This document shows positions 20,092 to 27,476 of a stretch of DNA of 64,000 nucleotides, piece by piece. The position numbers were made by a program, and so were the translations under genes. Under the pieces are notes generated by a model. It ran no database searches. It saw nothing but the letters and a program-made list of their open reading frames with translations, and had not been told where the DNA came from. Positions within the stretch are counted from its first letter, which is position 1. Every line of letters starts with the position of its first letter. Source of the stretch: Thalassotalea ponticola (lineage in GTDB: Bacteria > Pseudomonadota > Gammaproteobacteria > Enterobacterales > Alteromonadaceae); the NCBI RefSeq assembly GCF_041379045.1, contig NZ_CP166871.1, forward strand, positions 1,488,001-1,552,000, given 5' to 3'.

Positions 20092-21041
20092 TGACAACAC
20101 AAAGTGACGACTTTGTTTGGTTGCACAGCAGCAAACAGGCATTACTTGACAAACGTCAGCGCGGCTTGTTGGCGCATGCGTTATTGTTTTACGGTAGCTA
20201 TGGGGCAGGGCAATGGCCGTTGGCTCAGTGGTTAGCGCATCAGTTATTGTGCGACTCGCCAGCTGTCAATGGCAGTGCGTGTGGACAATGTAAGTCATGT
20301 CGTTTACTTGCCGCTCAATCTCACCCCGATATTGTCATTATCGATAACGACGATAAAGTCGTCGGTGTTGACGCTGTGCGTCAAGGGTGTCAGTTTTTGG
20401 AAAAAACGGCGCAACTCGGTGGTAATAAAGTGGTGGTCATTAACCGCGCGGAACATATGACAGAAGCAGCTTCCAATGCGCTGTTAAAAACACTCGAAGA
20501 GCCGACCAATAACAGTTACTTGCTGTTGGTGTGCAACGACACCGAGCAATTATTGGCAACCATTACCTCGCGATGCGCAAAAGTTGCCATAAAGCCACCA
20601 CGAGGGGCTGACTTGGCAGCAATAGCCACCAACAAGCAAGCGGTGCATGCCTTTAGTACCGTAGCCGAGATAAGTGAATTAACCGATGACGCAACATTTG
20701 CACAAAAATGTGGATTATGGCAATCTTTAATTCAGTTTATCGAAAACGCTGATAACGGCGACGAATTGGTAGAGCAGATGCTTGCCAGTGAGCATGGCAT
20801 GCGTTGGTTGTTATCCGCATTTGAAAGTCTATACCGCTACTACAGTGGTTGGTCTGAGGCATTGGATAACAGTCCATTGGGCGCCTGTACGCAGTACTTA
20901 GACGGTCAGCGAAGTTACCGGTGTTTGCAGCTGGTTATGCAAGCGAACCGCAAGTTAAAGACATTAACTCAGGCTAATAAAGTATTTATATTAGAAGAGC
21001 TTACGGTTGATTTAGCCGAACAATTACGGACCGCATCATAG
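20091..21041 (+). CDS. holB: DNA polymerase III delta-prime subunit
   Basis: Delta-prime is the stator of the clamp loader that places the beta clamp on DNA. The 316-residue protein has an AAA+ fold with a degenerate Walker A (YGSYGAGQWPLA, lacking the GKT lysine), as expected because delta-prime does not hydrolyse ATP. A zinc-binding CGQCKSCRLL follows, and the SRC motif appears in ITSRCAKV. Order after tmk and before pilZ and tatD matches Pseudomonas and Shewanella. The ATG overlaps the tmk stop. Confidence 0.94.
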   Translation: MTTQSDDFVWLHSSKQALLDKRQRGLLAHALLFYGSYGAGQWPLAQWLAHQLLCDSPAVNGSACGQCKSCRLLAAQSHPDIVIIDNDDKVVGVDAVRQGCQFLEKTAQLGGNKVVVINRAEHMTEAASNALLKTLEEPTNNSYLLLVCNDTEQLLATITSRCAKVAIKPPRGADLAAIATNKQAVHAFSTVAEISELTDDATFAQKCGLWQSLIQFIENADNGDELVEQMLASEHGMRWLLSAFESLYRYYSGWSEALDNSPLGACTQYLDGQRSYRCLQLVMQANRKLKTLTQANKVFILEELTVDLAEQLRTAS

Positions 21042-21082
21042 CCGTGTTGTAGCCGTGAAGATCATAACAAGGGATATGACAA

Positions 21083-21409
21083 ATGAATAAATTTGTATTG
21101 AATTACAAGAGCGAACGCGAGCTGTATATGGCCTACATGCCATTTGTTAAGCAAGGCGGTTTGTTTATCAAAACGGCAGAACAACTGGACTTGGACGCGC
21201 CAGTACAGTTGAGCATTACCTTACCTGGTGAGCTTGAACCGGTTGCGTTAGAAGCCAGCGTGTGTTGGGTAAACCCATATGGTGCCCAAAATGGAACGGA
21301 TCCCGGTGTTGGTGTGGCGTTTGTTAATGACGAGCACAACGTGCGTAACCAAATTGAGTCAAAATTGGGGCGTATGTTAAATTCTAAAGACCCAACCTAT
21401 ACCATGTAG
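21083..21409 (+). CDS. pilZ: PilZ, type IV pilus assembly protein (PilZ domain)
   Basis: This 108-residue single-domain PilZ protein reads YMPFVKQGGLFIKT, then VCWVNP and GVGVAF. It lacks the RxxxR and D/NxSxxG motifs needed for c-di-GMP, which fits the founding PilZ subgroup (P. aeruginosa PA2960) rather than c-di-GMP receptors. That subgroup is needed for type IV pilus biogenesis and binds PilB/FimX-type partners. Placement between holB and tatD is the same as in Pseudomonas. A strong terminator lies just downstream. Confidence 0.9.
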   Translation: MNKFVLNYKSERELYMAYMPFVKQGGLFIKTAEQLDLDAPVQLSITLPGELEPVALEASVCWVNPYGAQNGTDPGVGVAFVNDEHNVRNQIESKLGRMLNSKDPTYTM

Positions 21410-21446
21410 CGGTTTATATCCGTATAATGAGGTGAAATGTAATTAC

Positions 21447-21473
21447 AAAAGGAGTTCTGAGAACTCCTTTTTT
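21447..21473 (+). terminator. Intrinsic terminator after pilZ
   Basis: AAAAGGAGTTC and GAACTCCTTTT flank a TGA loop and continue into a T run (21468-21473). It ends the tmk-holB-pilZ message about 20 bases before tatD. Confidence 0.9.
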
Positions 21474-21493
21474 AGTGGTAAAGCGGAGTAAAC

Positions 21494-22261
21494 GTGTATA
21501 TAGATTCTCATTGTCACCTCGATCGACTCGATCTTAGCGATTTTGACGGTAGCCTTGATAACGTCGTCAATGCAGCAGGGCAGGCTGGTGTTCAGCAAAT
21601 GTTGTGTGTATCTGTGACATTAGATGATTTTCAAATGATGGCAGATAAAACCCAACCTTATGCCAATGTCGACATATCTTGCGGTGTTCACCCATTAAAT
21701 CAACAAGACGCCGTTGATGAACAGAGGTTGTTTGAACTTGCCAGCAATGATCGAGTTATCGCCGTCGGTGAGACTGGCTTGGATTATTTCTACGCGCCAG
21801 AAACCAAAGACATACAACGCGATGCGTTTATCAAACACATCCGAGTTGCTCGACGACTAAACAAGCCGTTGATCATCCACACGCGAGATGCCCAGGACGA
21901 CACCTTGACCATTATGCGCGAACACAAGGCACACGAGGTTGGTGGTGTTTTGCATTGTTTTACCGAATCTTGGGAAATGGCCGAGCAGGCAATCGCTATG
22001 GGTTTTTATATTTCTTTTTCCGGTATCGTGACCTTTAAAAATGCTGCAGCTTTGCGTCATGTCGCCAGCAAAGTCCCCGACGATCGCTTTTTGATCGAAA
22101 CCGATTCGCCTTATTTAGCACCGGTGCCACATCGCGGAAAACAAAATCAACCAGCATACGTGGTCGAAGTTGCCAATATGTTGGCCGATGTGCGCGGTCA
22201 AGACCTAGAGCAGATTGCCAAACTTAGCAGTGACAATTATCGTCGATTGTTTGGCAAATAA
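21494..22261 (+). CDS. tatD: TatD-family metal-dependent deoxyribonuclease
   Basis: This 255-residue TIM-barrel hydrolase has the metal ligands in DSHCHLD, GETGLDYF, LIIHTRDA, LHCFT and ETDSPYLAP. TatD-type enzymes are 3'-5' exonucleases acting on damaged or single-stranded DNA; the PilZ-linked paralogue is usually called YcfH or TatD. The start is GTG at 21494, supported by GCGGAG five bases upstream and by the MYIDSHCHLD N-terminus. The gene has its own unit after the pilZ terminator. Confidence 0.93.
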   Translation: MYIDSHCHLDRLDLSDFDGSLDNVVNAAGQAGVQQMLCVSVTLDDFQMMADKTQPYANVDISCGVHPLNQQDAVDEQRLFELASNDRVIAVGETGLDYFYAPETKDIQRDAFIKHIRVARRLNKPLIIHTRDAQDDTLTIMREHKAHEVGGVLHCFTESWEMAEQAIAMGFYISFSGIVTFKNAAALRHVASKVPDDRFLIETDSPYLAPVPHRGKQNQPAYVVEVANMLADVRGQDLEQIAKLSSDNYRRLFGK

Positions 22262-22381
22262 GGCTACAGGTTTGCTGTCGTAACGGGTGTCAACGCTGTC
22301 GGTTATGTCATGTCCAATGTCAGCGGTGCGGTTTAAATTCAGACTCAGCTGCGAATTAATGACTGTATGGGGCAAGGAGAC

Positions 22382-22416
22382 AAAAAAAAGGCCCGAAGCA
22401 ATGAGGAGCTTCGGGC
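22382..22416 (-). terminator. Orphan minus-strand intrinsic terminator
   Basis: Nine perfect GC-rich base pairs with an 8-base loop, then eight T on the minus strand. The plus strand has no T run after the stem, so the direction is clear. Confidence 0.85.
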
Positions 22417-22530
22417 TCAGGGGAATGGCTCATAGGTTGAGCCTGCGCTAATAAACCGATACTTATTCAGTTCATATGATGTCGTCTTCATCTGTGTTTG
22501 TCACACCAGTTACTCACTACTTGCGTGTAT
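22382..22530 (-). ncRNA. Candidate small RNA ending in a strong intrinsic terminator
   Basis: On the minus strand a perfect 9-base stem (GCCCGAAGC at 22391-22399, GCTTCGGGC at 22408-22416) is followed by eight T, a textbook terminator, yet no annotated minus-strand gene precedes it. Upstream is a second hairpin, GGCTCA-ACCTA-TGAGCC. Its first arm could instead pair with TGAGCC that leads into the terminator stem, giving two alternative folds. The 5' end is a guess from a TATACA-like -10 near 22530 that has no good -35. A 24-codon frame (22491 to 22417) stops exactly at the terminator stem but lacks a clear ribosome binding site. Confidence 0.35.
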
Positions 22531-22565
22531 AATTCTTTTTACGAACCGTCGCAGTTATGCGATCA

Positions 22566-22629
22566 CTTTGTAACCGATATTCTTTGTAACCGTTATTCTT
22601 TGTAACCGTTACTCTTTGTAACCGATATT
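22566..22629. repeat. Four tandem 16-bp repeats
   Basis: CTTTGTAACCGWTAYT is repeated at 22566, 22582, 22598 and 22614 with an exact 16-base period and only one or two changes per copy. A decayed fifth copy (CTGGGTTACCG) begins at 22630. Confidence 0.9.
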
Positions 22630-22673
22630 CTGGGTTACCGTGACACAGGTGACATCATATTTAAAATCTGTCT

Positions 22674-22709
22674 GGACTTTTAAGTTTAGTACACTAAATG
22701 TAAAAGTCC
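22674..22709. repeat. 36-bp two-part inverted repeat
   Basis: GGACTTTTA (22674-22682) pairs with TAAAAGTCC (22701-22709) and TTTAGT (22685-22690) with ACTAAA (22693-22698). Two unpaired bases lie on each side between the stems and two in the loop. AATATTTTTTA follows on the plus strand, so a weak terminator or an operator for the next gene are both possible. Confidence 0.75.
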
Positions 22710-22966
22710 AATATTTTTTATCTATTTAAATACTATATAAAACAGTAGCTTATATTCTAATCTCTGTGTTTTGTTAATGTTTTATATTCACCTTGTTTAC
22801 ATCATTATCACATGTGACTAACAGCTTATGCACAGCTATTGGCTTGGGCTAGCAGTTTTACAGCGTTGCTACCTTGTGCTGTGATCCGGCGTTAACATAG
22901 ATTTATTGGCATTATCTTTTTCATGACATTGTGCTAAGGTGAGCAAAAAAATAATAATGTCTTGCT

Positions 22967-24196
22967 ATGTTAAATCTAATTTGGCTGTCTTTTTTCGTCA
23001 TCGCATTTATTAGCGCACTCTATCAATGGTTGGTTATCGACAACCCCAGTATATTCCAACAACTATTGCAAAGCTTGGTTGATATGTCGTCACTGACGGT
23101 GGACATTGCCATTGGCTTGATCGGTATTTTGAGCTTTTGGCTCGGTATGATGCAAATTGCTGAAAAAAGTGGATTAGTCGCTAAATTAGCGCATGCTATT
23201 TCGCCTTTATTTAGTCGATTGATGCCGGATGTGCCGAAAGATCATCGAGCATTTGGCTCGATAACCATGAATTTATCAGCCAACTTCTTAGGGCTCGATA
23301 ACGCAGCTACGCCACTGGGGTTAAAAGCTATGCAAGATTTGCAATCTATTAACCCAAAAAAAGATACCGCATCGAACGCGCAAATATTATTTTTGGTGCT
23401 CAACACGTCTTCAGTCACGCTATTTCCGATCACGGTGTTTGTCTATCGTGCGCAACAAGGAGCTGTTGAGCCAACCGATGTATTCTTGCCGATATTACTG
23501 GCCACGTTTGCATCGACCATGGCGGGTCTAATAGCCGTTGCTTGGGTGCAAAAAATCCGCCTTTGGCAAGGGGTGATCATGGCGTATTTAGGCGGTGCTT
23601 TTGCATTGTTTGGCGCTCTTGTCGCTTATATGATCAGTTTGTCGGCAGAGCAACTCAGTCAACAGTCGTCTTTAATGGGTAACTTGCTGATTCTATCAGT
23701 ATTACTGTTTTTTTTGCTATACGCCCACAGCAAACAGGTTAATGTGTACGATGAATTTATCAAAGGGGCTAAACAAGGTTTAGCCGTGTGTATTCGCATC
23801 TTGCCGTATTTGTTGGCGATGCTGTGTGCTATCGGTTTGGTGCGCGCGAGCGGCGCACTTGATGTTTTAGTCGCAAGTATTCGTCGCGCAATTGAGTTGC
23901 TCGGTGCAGATACCCGATTCGTTGATGCTTTGCCCACCGCATTGATAAAACCATTAAGTGGCTCAGGGGCGCGGGCGATGATGATTGAAACGATGAATCA
24001 TCACGGTGCAGATTCATTTGCCGGTCGTTTGGCATCGATAATGCAGGGCTCTACTGAAACCACATTTTACGTGTTAGCGGTGTATTTTGGCAGTGTCGGT
24101 ATTCGTTATACCCGTCATGCTATTGCCTGTGGGCTGATCGCTGATGTGGCCGGTATCAGCGCTGCGATCGCGGTTTGTTATTGGTTTTTTGGTTAA
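22967..24196 (+). CDS. Nucleoside-recognition (Gate) domain membrane protein, SpmA/SpmB-type fusion
   Basis: This 409-residue polytopic membrane protein has about eight to ten helices. The N-terminal half carries a Gate-domain signature (NLSANFLGLDNAATPLGLKAM, then FLVLNTSSVTLFP) as in B. subtilis SpmA. The C-terminal half (LPYLLAMLCAIGLVRASG, KPLSGSGARAMM and MQGSTETTFYVLAVYFG) matches SpmB. In spore formers these are two proteins of spore maturation; in Gram-negative bacteria the fused form has no established role, and a transporter function is often supposed. No ribosome binding site is obvious at 22967, but the hydrophobic start fits. Its long, structured upstream region is noted separately. 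Confidence 0.85.
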   Translation: MLNLIWLSFFVIAFISALYQWLVIDNPSIFQQLLQSLVDMSSLTVDIAIGLIGILSFWLGMMQIAEKSGLVAKLAHAISPLFSRLMPDVPKDHRAFGSITMNLSANFLGLDNAATPLGLKAMQDLQSINPKKDTASNAQILFLVLNTSSVTLFPITVFVYRAQQGAVEPTDVFLPILLATFASTMAGLIAVAWVQKIRLWQGVIMAYLGGAFALFGALVAYMISLSAEQLSQQSSLMGNLLILSVLLFFLLYAHSKQVNVYDEFIKGAKQGLAVCIRILPYLLAMLCAIGLVRASGALDVLVASIRRAIELLGADTRFVDALPTALIKPLSGSGARAMMIETMNHHGADSFAGRLASIMQGSTETTFYVLAVYFGSVGIRYTRHAIACGLIADVAGISAAIAVCYWFFG

Positions 24197-24518
24197 TTGT
24201 AAAACCATTCTGCGTGCAATATTGTTAGACAATTACTCAAGGTTTTAACCGTTTTGATACATCCGGTGGCTAAAACTAGCCGTCTTAACAGTGAATGGCT
24301 CGAATCATTGAAAATGGACGCCAGTGCCTGTCATATTTATTATGTAATTAACGAACAAGTAGTTAAAATCCAAACTAGGTGATATTGAAAGAGATTCTCC
24401 TGTTATGTGATTGTTGTCAACAAATCAAGTCTACCAATACAATTCAAACACCTGTATGTCATACAAAATCACATTTTCATAAGCGATTTGTCGCTATTTC
24501 AGCCTGTATTGAATAAAT

Positions 24519-24530
24519 ATTGTCGACAAA
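24519..24530. promoter_or_regulatory. GntR-type operator, copy 1
   Basis: The palindrome TTGTCGACAA (24520-24529) sits within ATTGTCGACAAA, directly before an in-frame ATG at 24531. A perfect palindrome with a TGT...ACA core suits a dimeric GntR/FCD regulator. Confidence 0.65.
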
Positions 24531-24590
24531 ATGAGCCTTTATAACCTTGACAACGAGGATAAATGGCGTAGTATCTTCAATAACTTAAAA

Positions 24591-24602
24591 ATTGTCGACA
24601 AT
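24591..24602. promoter_or_regulatory. GntR-type operator, copy 2
   Basis: The 12-base perfect palindrome ATTGTCGACAAT directly abuts the ATG at 24603. It repeats the core of copy 1, 71 bases apart centre to centre, so the regulator probably represses itself and the downstream prp genes. Confidence 0.7.
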
Positions 24603-25286
24603 ATGATGACTATTACGAATCCTGCACAATACACCGCTGTAACTACGTCCGATAAGATATTTCAAGCTCTGCAAGCGGATATCGTTGAAGGGCGCATTGC
24701 GCCTGGAAGCAAAATATCTGAGCCCGAATTGTCAAAAAAATACCACATCAGTCGTTCCACTTTAAGGGAGGCGCTTAATCGACTAGAGCGCTGTCACTTG
24801 ATTGAACGAAAAGCCAATGTTGGTTGTCGTGTGGTGGAGTGTACTGTTGCCGGCTTACTTGAAATATATCAAGTAAGAGAGGCTCTTGAAGGCATGGCTT
24901 GTCGTCTAGCAGCACAGAATATGAGTGATTCGGAAATTGCTGATTTACAGAAGGTTTTATCGTTACACGCCGATACTAAGCAACTCAAACAAGGCGTTGC
25001 CTACTATCAGGAAGAAGGCGACCTGGATTTTCACTATCGGGTAATTCTCGGTAGCCACAACCAGCAGCTGATCACCATTTTGTGCAGTGAATTGTATCAC
25101 TTGGTACGTATGTATCGCTTCCAGTTTGGTATGAATAGCCCGCGAGCAACGCGCGCCTTTGATGAACATCATCATATTTTAACGGCAATCGCCGATCGAG
25201 ATGGCGAGTTAGCTGAACTGCTTATGCGGCGTCACATTGCCGCATCACGCAAAAACATCGAAAAAAAATTACAAAAGGAAACCTAG
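24603..25286 (+). CDS. GntR-family (FCD) regulator of the methylcitrate cluster
   Basis: The 227-residue protein has an N-terminal winged helix (about 15-85: [41 protein letters not shown]) and a C-terminal FCD ligand domain with metal-type residues ([23 protein letters not shown]). It lies upstream of and overlaps the control of prpB-prpC-acnD-prpF, so it is very likely the propionate or 2-methylcitrate-responsive repressor. It is unrelated to the sigma-54 activator called PrpR in E. coli. The start is uncertain: 24603 gives the usual N-terminus, while 24531 would add 24 residues. Neither has a Shine-Dalgarno, and each ATG directly follows a copy of the palindromic operator. Confidence 0.88.
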   Translation: MMTITNPAQYTAVTTSDKIFQALQADIVEGRIAPGSKISEPELSKKYHISRSTLREALNRLERCHLIERKANVGCRVVECTVAGLLEIYQVREALEGMACRLAAQNMSDSEIADLQKVLSLHADTKQLKQGVAYYQEEGDLDFHYRVILGSHNQQLITILCSELYHLVRMYRFQFGMNSPRATRAFDEHHHILTAIADRDGELAELLMRRHIAASRKNIEKKLQKET

Positions 25287-25287
25287 T

Positions 25288-26178
25288 ATGACAACAAGAT
25301 TATCTCCAGGAGCAAAGTTTCGCCAAGCTCTTGCTGTAAACACGCCATTGCAGATTGTCGGAACCATTAATGCGTACGCGGCAATGATGGCAGAGCAAAT
25401 TGGCCATCAAGCGATTTACCTATCGGGCGGTGGTGTCGCTAACGCCTCCTACGGCCTACCAGATTTAGGCATGACCTCGTTAAACGACGTGATTGCCGAC
25501 GTACAGCGTATTACCTCAGCGTCCTCTTTGCCACTGTTGGTCGATATTGATACTGGCTGGGGTGGGGCATTTAATATTGCTAAGACCATTCGCGATATGG
25601 AAAAAGCCGGAGCGGCAGCGGTTCATATTGAAGATCAAGTGGCGCAAAAGCGCTGTGGTCATCGTCCAAACAAAGAAATCGTATCGGTAGAGGAAATGGT
25701 CGACCGTATCAAAGCAGCGGTTGACGCGCGTACTGATCCTGATTTTTTCATCATGGCCCGTACTGATGCGTTTGCGCAAGAAGGTCTTGAAGCAGCTATC
25801 GAACGCGCGAAAGCGTACGTTGCGGCCGGCGCTGATGGAATTTTCGCTGAAGCGGTGCAAACCGAAGAGCACTACCGAGCGTTTGCCGAGGCTTTAAACG
25901 TGCCAATTTTGGCCAATATTACCGAGTTCGGTAAAACTGAATTGTGGAATAAGCAGCAGTTAGGTGAGTGGGGCTGCGCCATGGTGTTATACCCGTTATC
26001 GGCATTTCGAGCGATGAATAAAGCCGCAGAAAATGTCTATCAACACATTTTGGCCGACGGCGATCAAACAGCCGTACTCGACACCATGCAAACGCGTATG
26101 GACTTATACGATTACCTCGGCTATCACGACTACGAGAAGAAACTCGATTCGTTATTTGCACAAGGCAAAAACAAATAA
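25288..26178 (+). CDS. prpB: 2-methylisocitrate lyase
   Basis: PrpB cleaves 2-methylisocitrate to pyruvate and succinate, the last step of the methylcitrate cycle. The 296-residue TIM-barrel enzyme belongs to the isocitrate lyase superfamily. It has the active-site loop KRCGHRPNK, the DIDTGWG metal site and the typical [19 protein letters not shown] precedes the ATG at 25288, one base after the regulator's stop, so it is cotranscribed with the regulator. An in-frame upstream ATG at 25237 lies inside the regulator gene and is rejected. Confidence 0.97.
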   Translation: MTTRLSPGAKFRQALAVNTPLQIVGTINAYAAMMAEQIGHQAIYLSGGGVANASYGLPDLGMTSLNDVIADVQRITSASSLPLLVDIDTGWGGAFNIAKTIRDMEKAGAAAVHIEDQVAQKRCGHRPNKEIVSVEEMVDRIKAAVDARTDPDFFIMARTDAFAQEGLEAAIERAKAYVAAGADGIFAEAVQTEEHYRAFAEALNVPILANITEFGKTELWNKQQLGEWGCAMVLYPLSAFRAMNKAAENVYQHILADGDQTAVLDTMQTRMDLYDYLGYHDYEKKLDSLFAQGKNK

Positions 26179-26260
26179 ATAACAACAATAAATTAGCGCT
26201 TGTTCGATGTGTTCGAAGACGCTTTTATTACAACAAAAATTTAAATAATAGGATAGAAAT

Positions 26261-27385
26261 ATGGTTGATAAGAAACTAGGTGGCGCAGGTTTGCGCGGTC
26301 AAAGCGCGGGTGAAACCAAACTGTGTACAGTGGGTAAATCAGGTACAGGATTAACCTACTGTGGCTATGATGTATCTGATTTAGCCGAAAATGCGACGTT
26401 CGAAGAGGTGGCTTATTTGCTGTTTAACGGTGAATTACCAAACCAAGCAGAACTTGCAGCGTATAAAGCCGAACTTGCCGAGATGCGCGACTTACCACAA
26501 GCACTAAAAGAAGTACTGCAACGCATTCCTCGTGACGCGCACCCAATGGATGTAATGCGAACGGGTTGTTCATTTTTAGGTAACATTGAACCAGAAAATG
26601 ATTTTTCTGAGCAGCAACGCGCGGCAAACCGTTTACTAGCGGCATTCCCTGCGATAATGACCTACTGGTATCGCTACAGTCATCAAGGTGTAGTAATTGA
26701 TTGTGTAACCGACGAAGATTCTATTGGTGGTCATTTCCTTAAATTATTAACTGGTGAAACTCCGTCAGACTTACACCGTCGAGTCATGGATGTGTCATTA
26801 ATTTTGTACGCAGAGCACGAATTTAATGCCTCAACGTTTACTGCCCGTGTTTGTGCTTCGACGTTATCAGATATGTTCTCATGTATCACTGGTGCTATCG
26901 GATCGTTGCGTGGTCCACTCCACGGTGGTGCGAATGAAGCCGCTATGGATATGATCCAAAAATTCACTTCGCCTGACGATGCGAAAGAAAAAATGGCGGG
27001 CATGCTTGAGCGCAAAGAAAAAATCATGGGCTTTGGCCATGCGGTATATCGCACATCAGATCCGCGCAATACGATCATCAAAGCTTGGTCTGAAAAGTTA
27101 TCGCATGAGTTTGGCGATACCTCGCTATACGACATTTCAGTTGCCTGTGAAGAATACATGTGGGATACCAAGCGCCTGTTCTGCAACGCCGATTTTTTCC
27201 ATGCCTCGGCTTATCACTTTATGGGTATTCCCACCAAGTTATTTACACCGATTTTCGTATGTTCGCGCTTAACCGGTTGGGCAGCGCACGTGATGGAACA
27301 ACGCGACAACAACCGCATTATTCGCCCAAGCGCAGATTACGTCGGTCCTGAACCACGCACCGTAACGCCTATCGCTGAACGCTAA
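26261..27385 (+). CDS. prpC: 2-methylcitrate synthase
   Basis: PrpC condenses propionyl-CoA with oxaloacetate. The 374-residue protein is a short bacterial citrate-synthase type with the catalytic histidines in GPLHGGANEAA and GFGHAVYR. The aspartate lies in NADFFHASAYHFMGIP, followed by FTPIFVCSRLTGWAAHVMEQ. ATAGGAT lies 8 bases upstream of the ATG. The 82-base gap after prpB holds a small imperfect hairpin (around 26193-26222) but no clear terminator. Context (prpB, acnD, prpF) assigns methylcitrate rather than citrate synthase activity. Confidence 0.95.
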   Translation: MVDKKLGGAGLRGQSAGETKLCTVGKSGTGLTYCGYDVSDLAENATFEEVAYLLFNGELPNQAELAAYKAELAEMRDLPQALKEVLQRIPRDAHPMDVMRTGCSFLGNIEPENDFSEQQRAANRLLAAFPAIMTYWYRYSHQGVVIDCVTDEDSIGGHFLKLLTGETPSDLHRRVMDVSLILYAEHEFNASTFTARVCASTLSDMFSCITGAIGSLRGPLHGGANEAAMDMIQKFTSPDDAKEKMAGMLERKEKIMGFGHAVYRTSDPRNTIIKAWSEKLSHEFGDTSLYDISVACEEYMWDTKRLFCNADFFHASAYHFMGIPTKLFTPIFVCSRLTGWAAHVMEQRDNNRIIRPSADYVGPEPRTVTPIAER

Positions 27386-27424
27386 TAGGGTGTAATAAGT
27401 CCGTGATCAGTGCGATCACCAGTC

Positions 27425-27446
27425 AGGGGAAGCGCAAGTTTCCCCT
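27425..27446 (+). terminator. Hairpin between prpC and acnD
   Basis: AGGGGAA (27425-27431) and TTCCCCT (27440-27446) with an 8-base loop, followed by AATTTGTTC. The U-tract is poor, so it may be a weak terminator or an mRNA-stabilising hairpin. Confidence 0.45.
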
Positions 27447-27476
27447 AATTTGTTCAAATTTTCATTGGATATTGAT

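Larger units (their letters stand above)
22262..22966. other. 700-base intergenic region rich in unexplained structure
   Basis: Between tatD and the next gene I see a minus-strand terminator with a possible small RNA or peptide (22382-22530), a four-copy 16-base tandem repeat (22566-22629) and a 36-base inverted repeat (22674-22709). The 22710-22966 part is AT-rich and holds the leader of the downstream gene, with no gene I can support. Confidence 0.5.
24197..24602. other. Control region of the methylcitrate cluster
   Basis: The intergenic region between the Gate-domain gene and the GntR regulator contains two exact palindromes (listed separately). It also holds a near-match TTGTCAACAA at 24414-24423 and a TGTAT-GTC-ATACA inverted repeat at 24453-24465. 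I see no confident terminator for the upstream gene. Candidate -10 elements (TATAAC at 24540-24545) lack a good -35. Confidence 0.5.

Noticed and set aside
22417..22491. 24-residue peptide with an E-x3-Y spacing like the PQQ precursor PqqA
   Set aside because: The GFEVTxY context of PqqA is absent, no pqq genes are nearby and there is no ribosome binding site, so I do not call it PqqA.
24531..24602. Extending the GntR regulator start to 24531
   Set aside because: It would place the second operator inside the coding sequence and add 24 residues not expected for the family; kept as an alternative only.
26731..27186. 151-codon minus-strand frame inside prpC
   Set aside because: Fully contained in an intact citrate-synthase-family gene and unlike any family I know.
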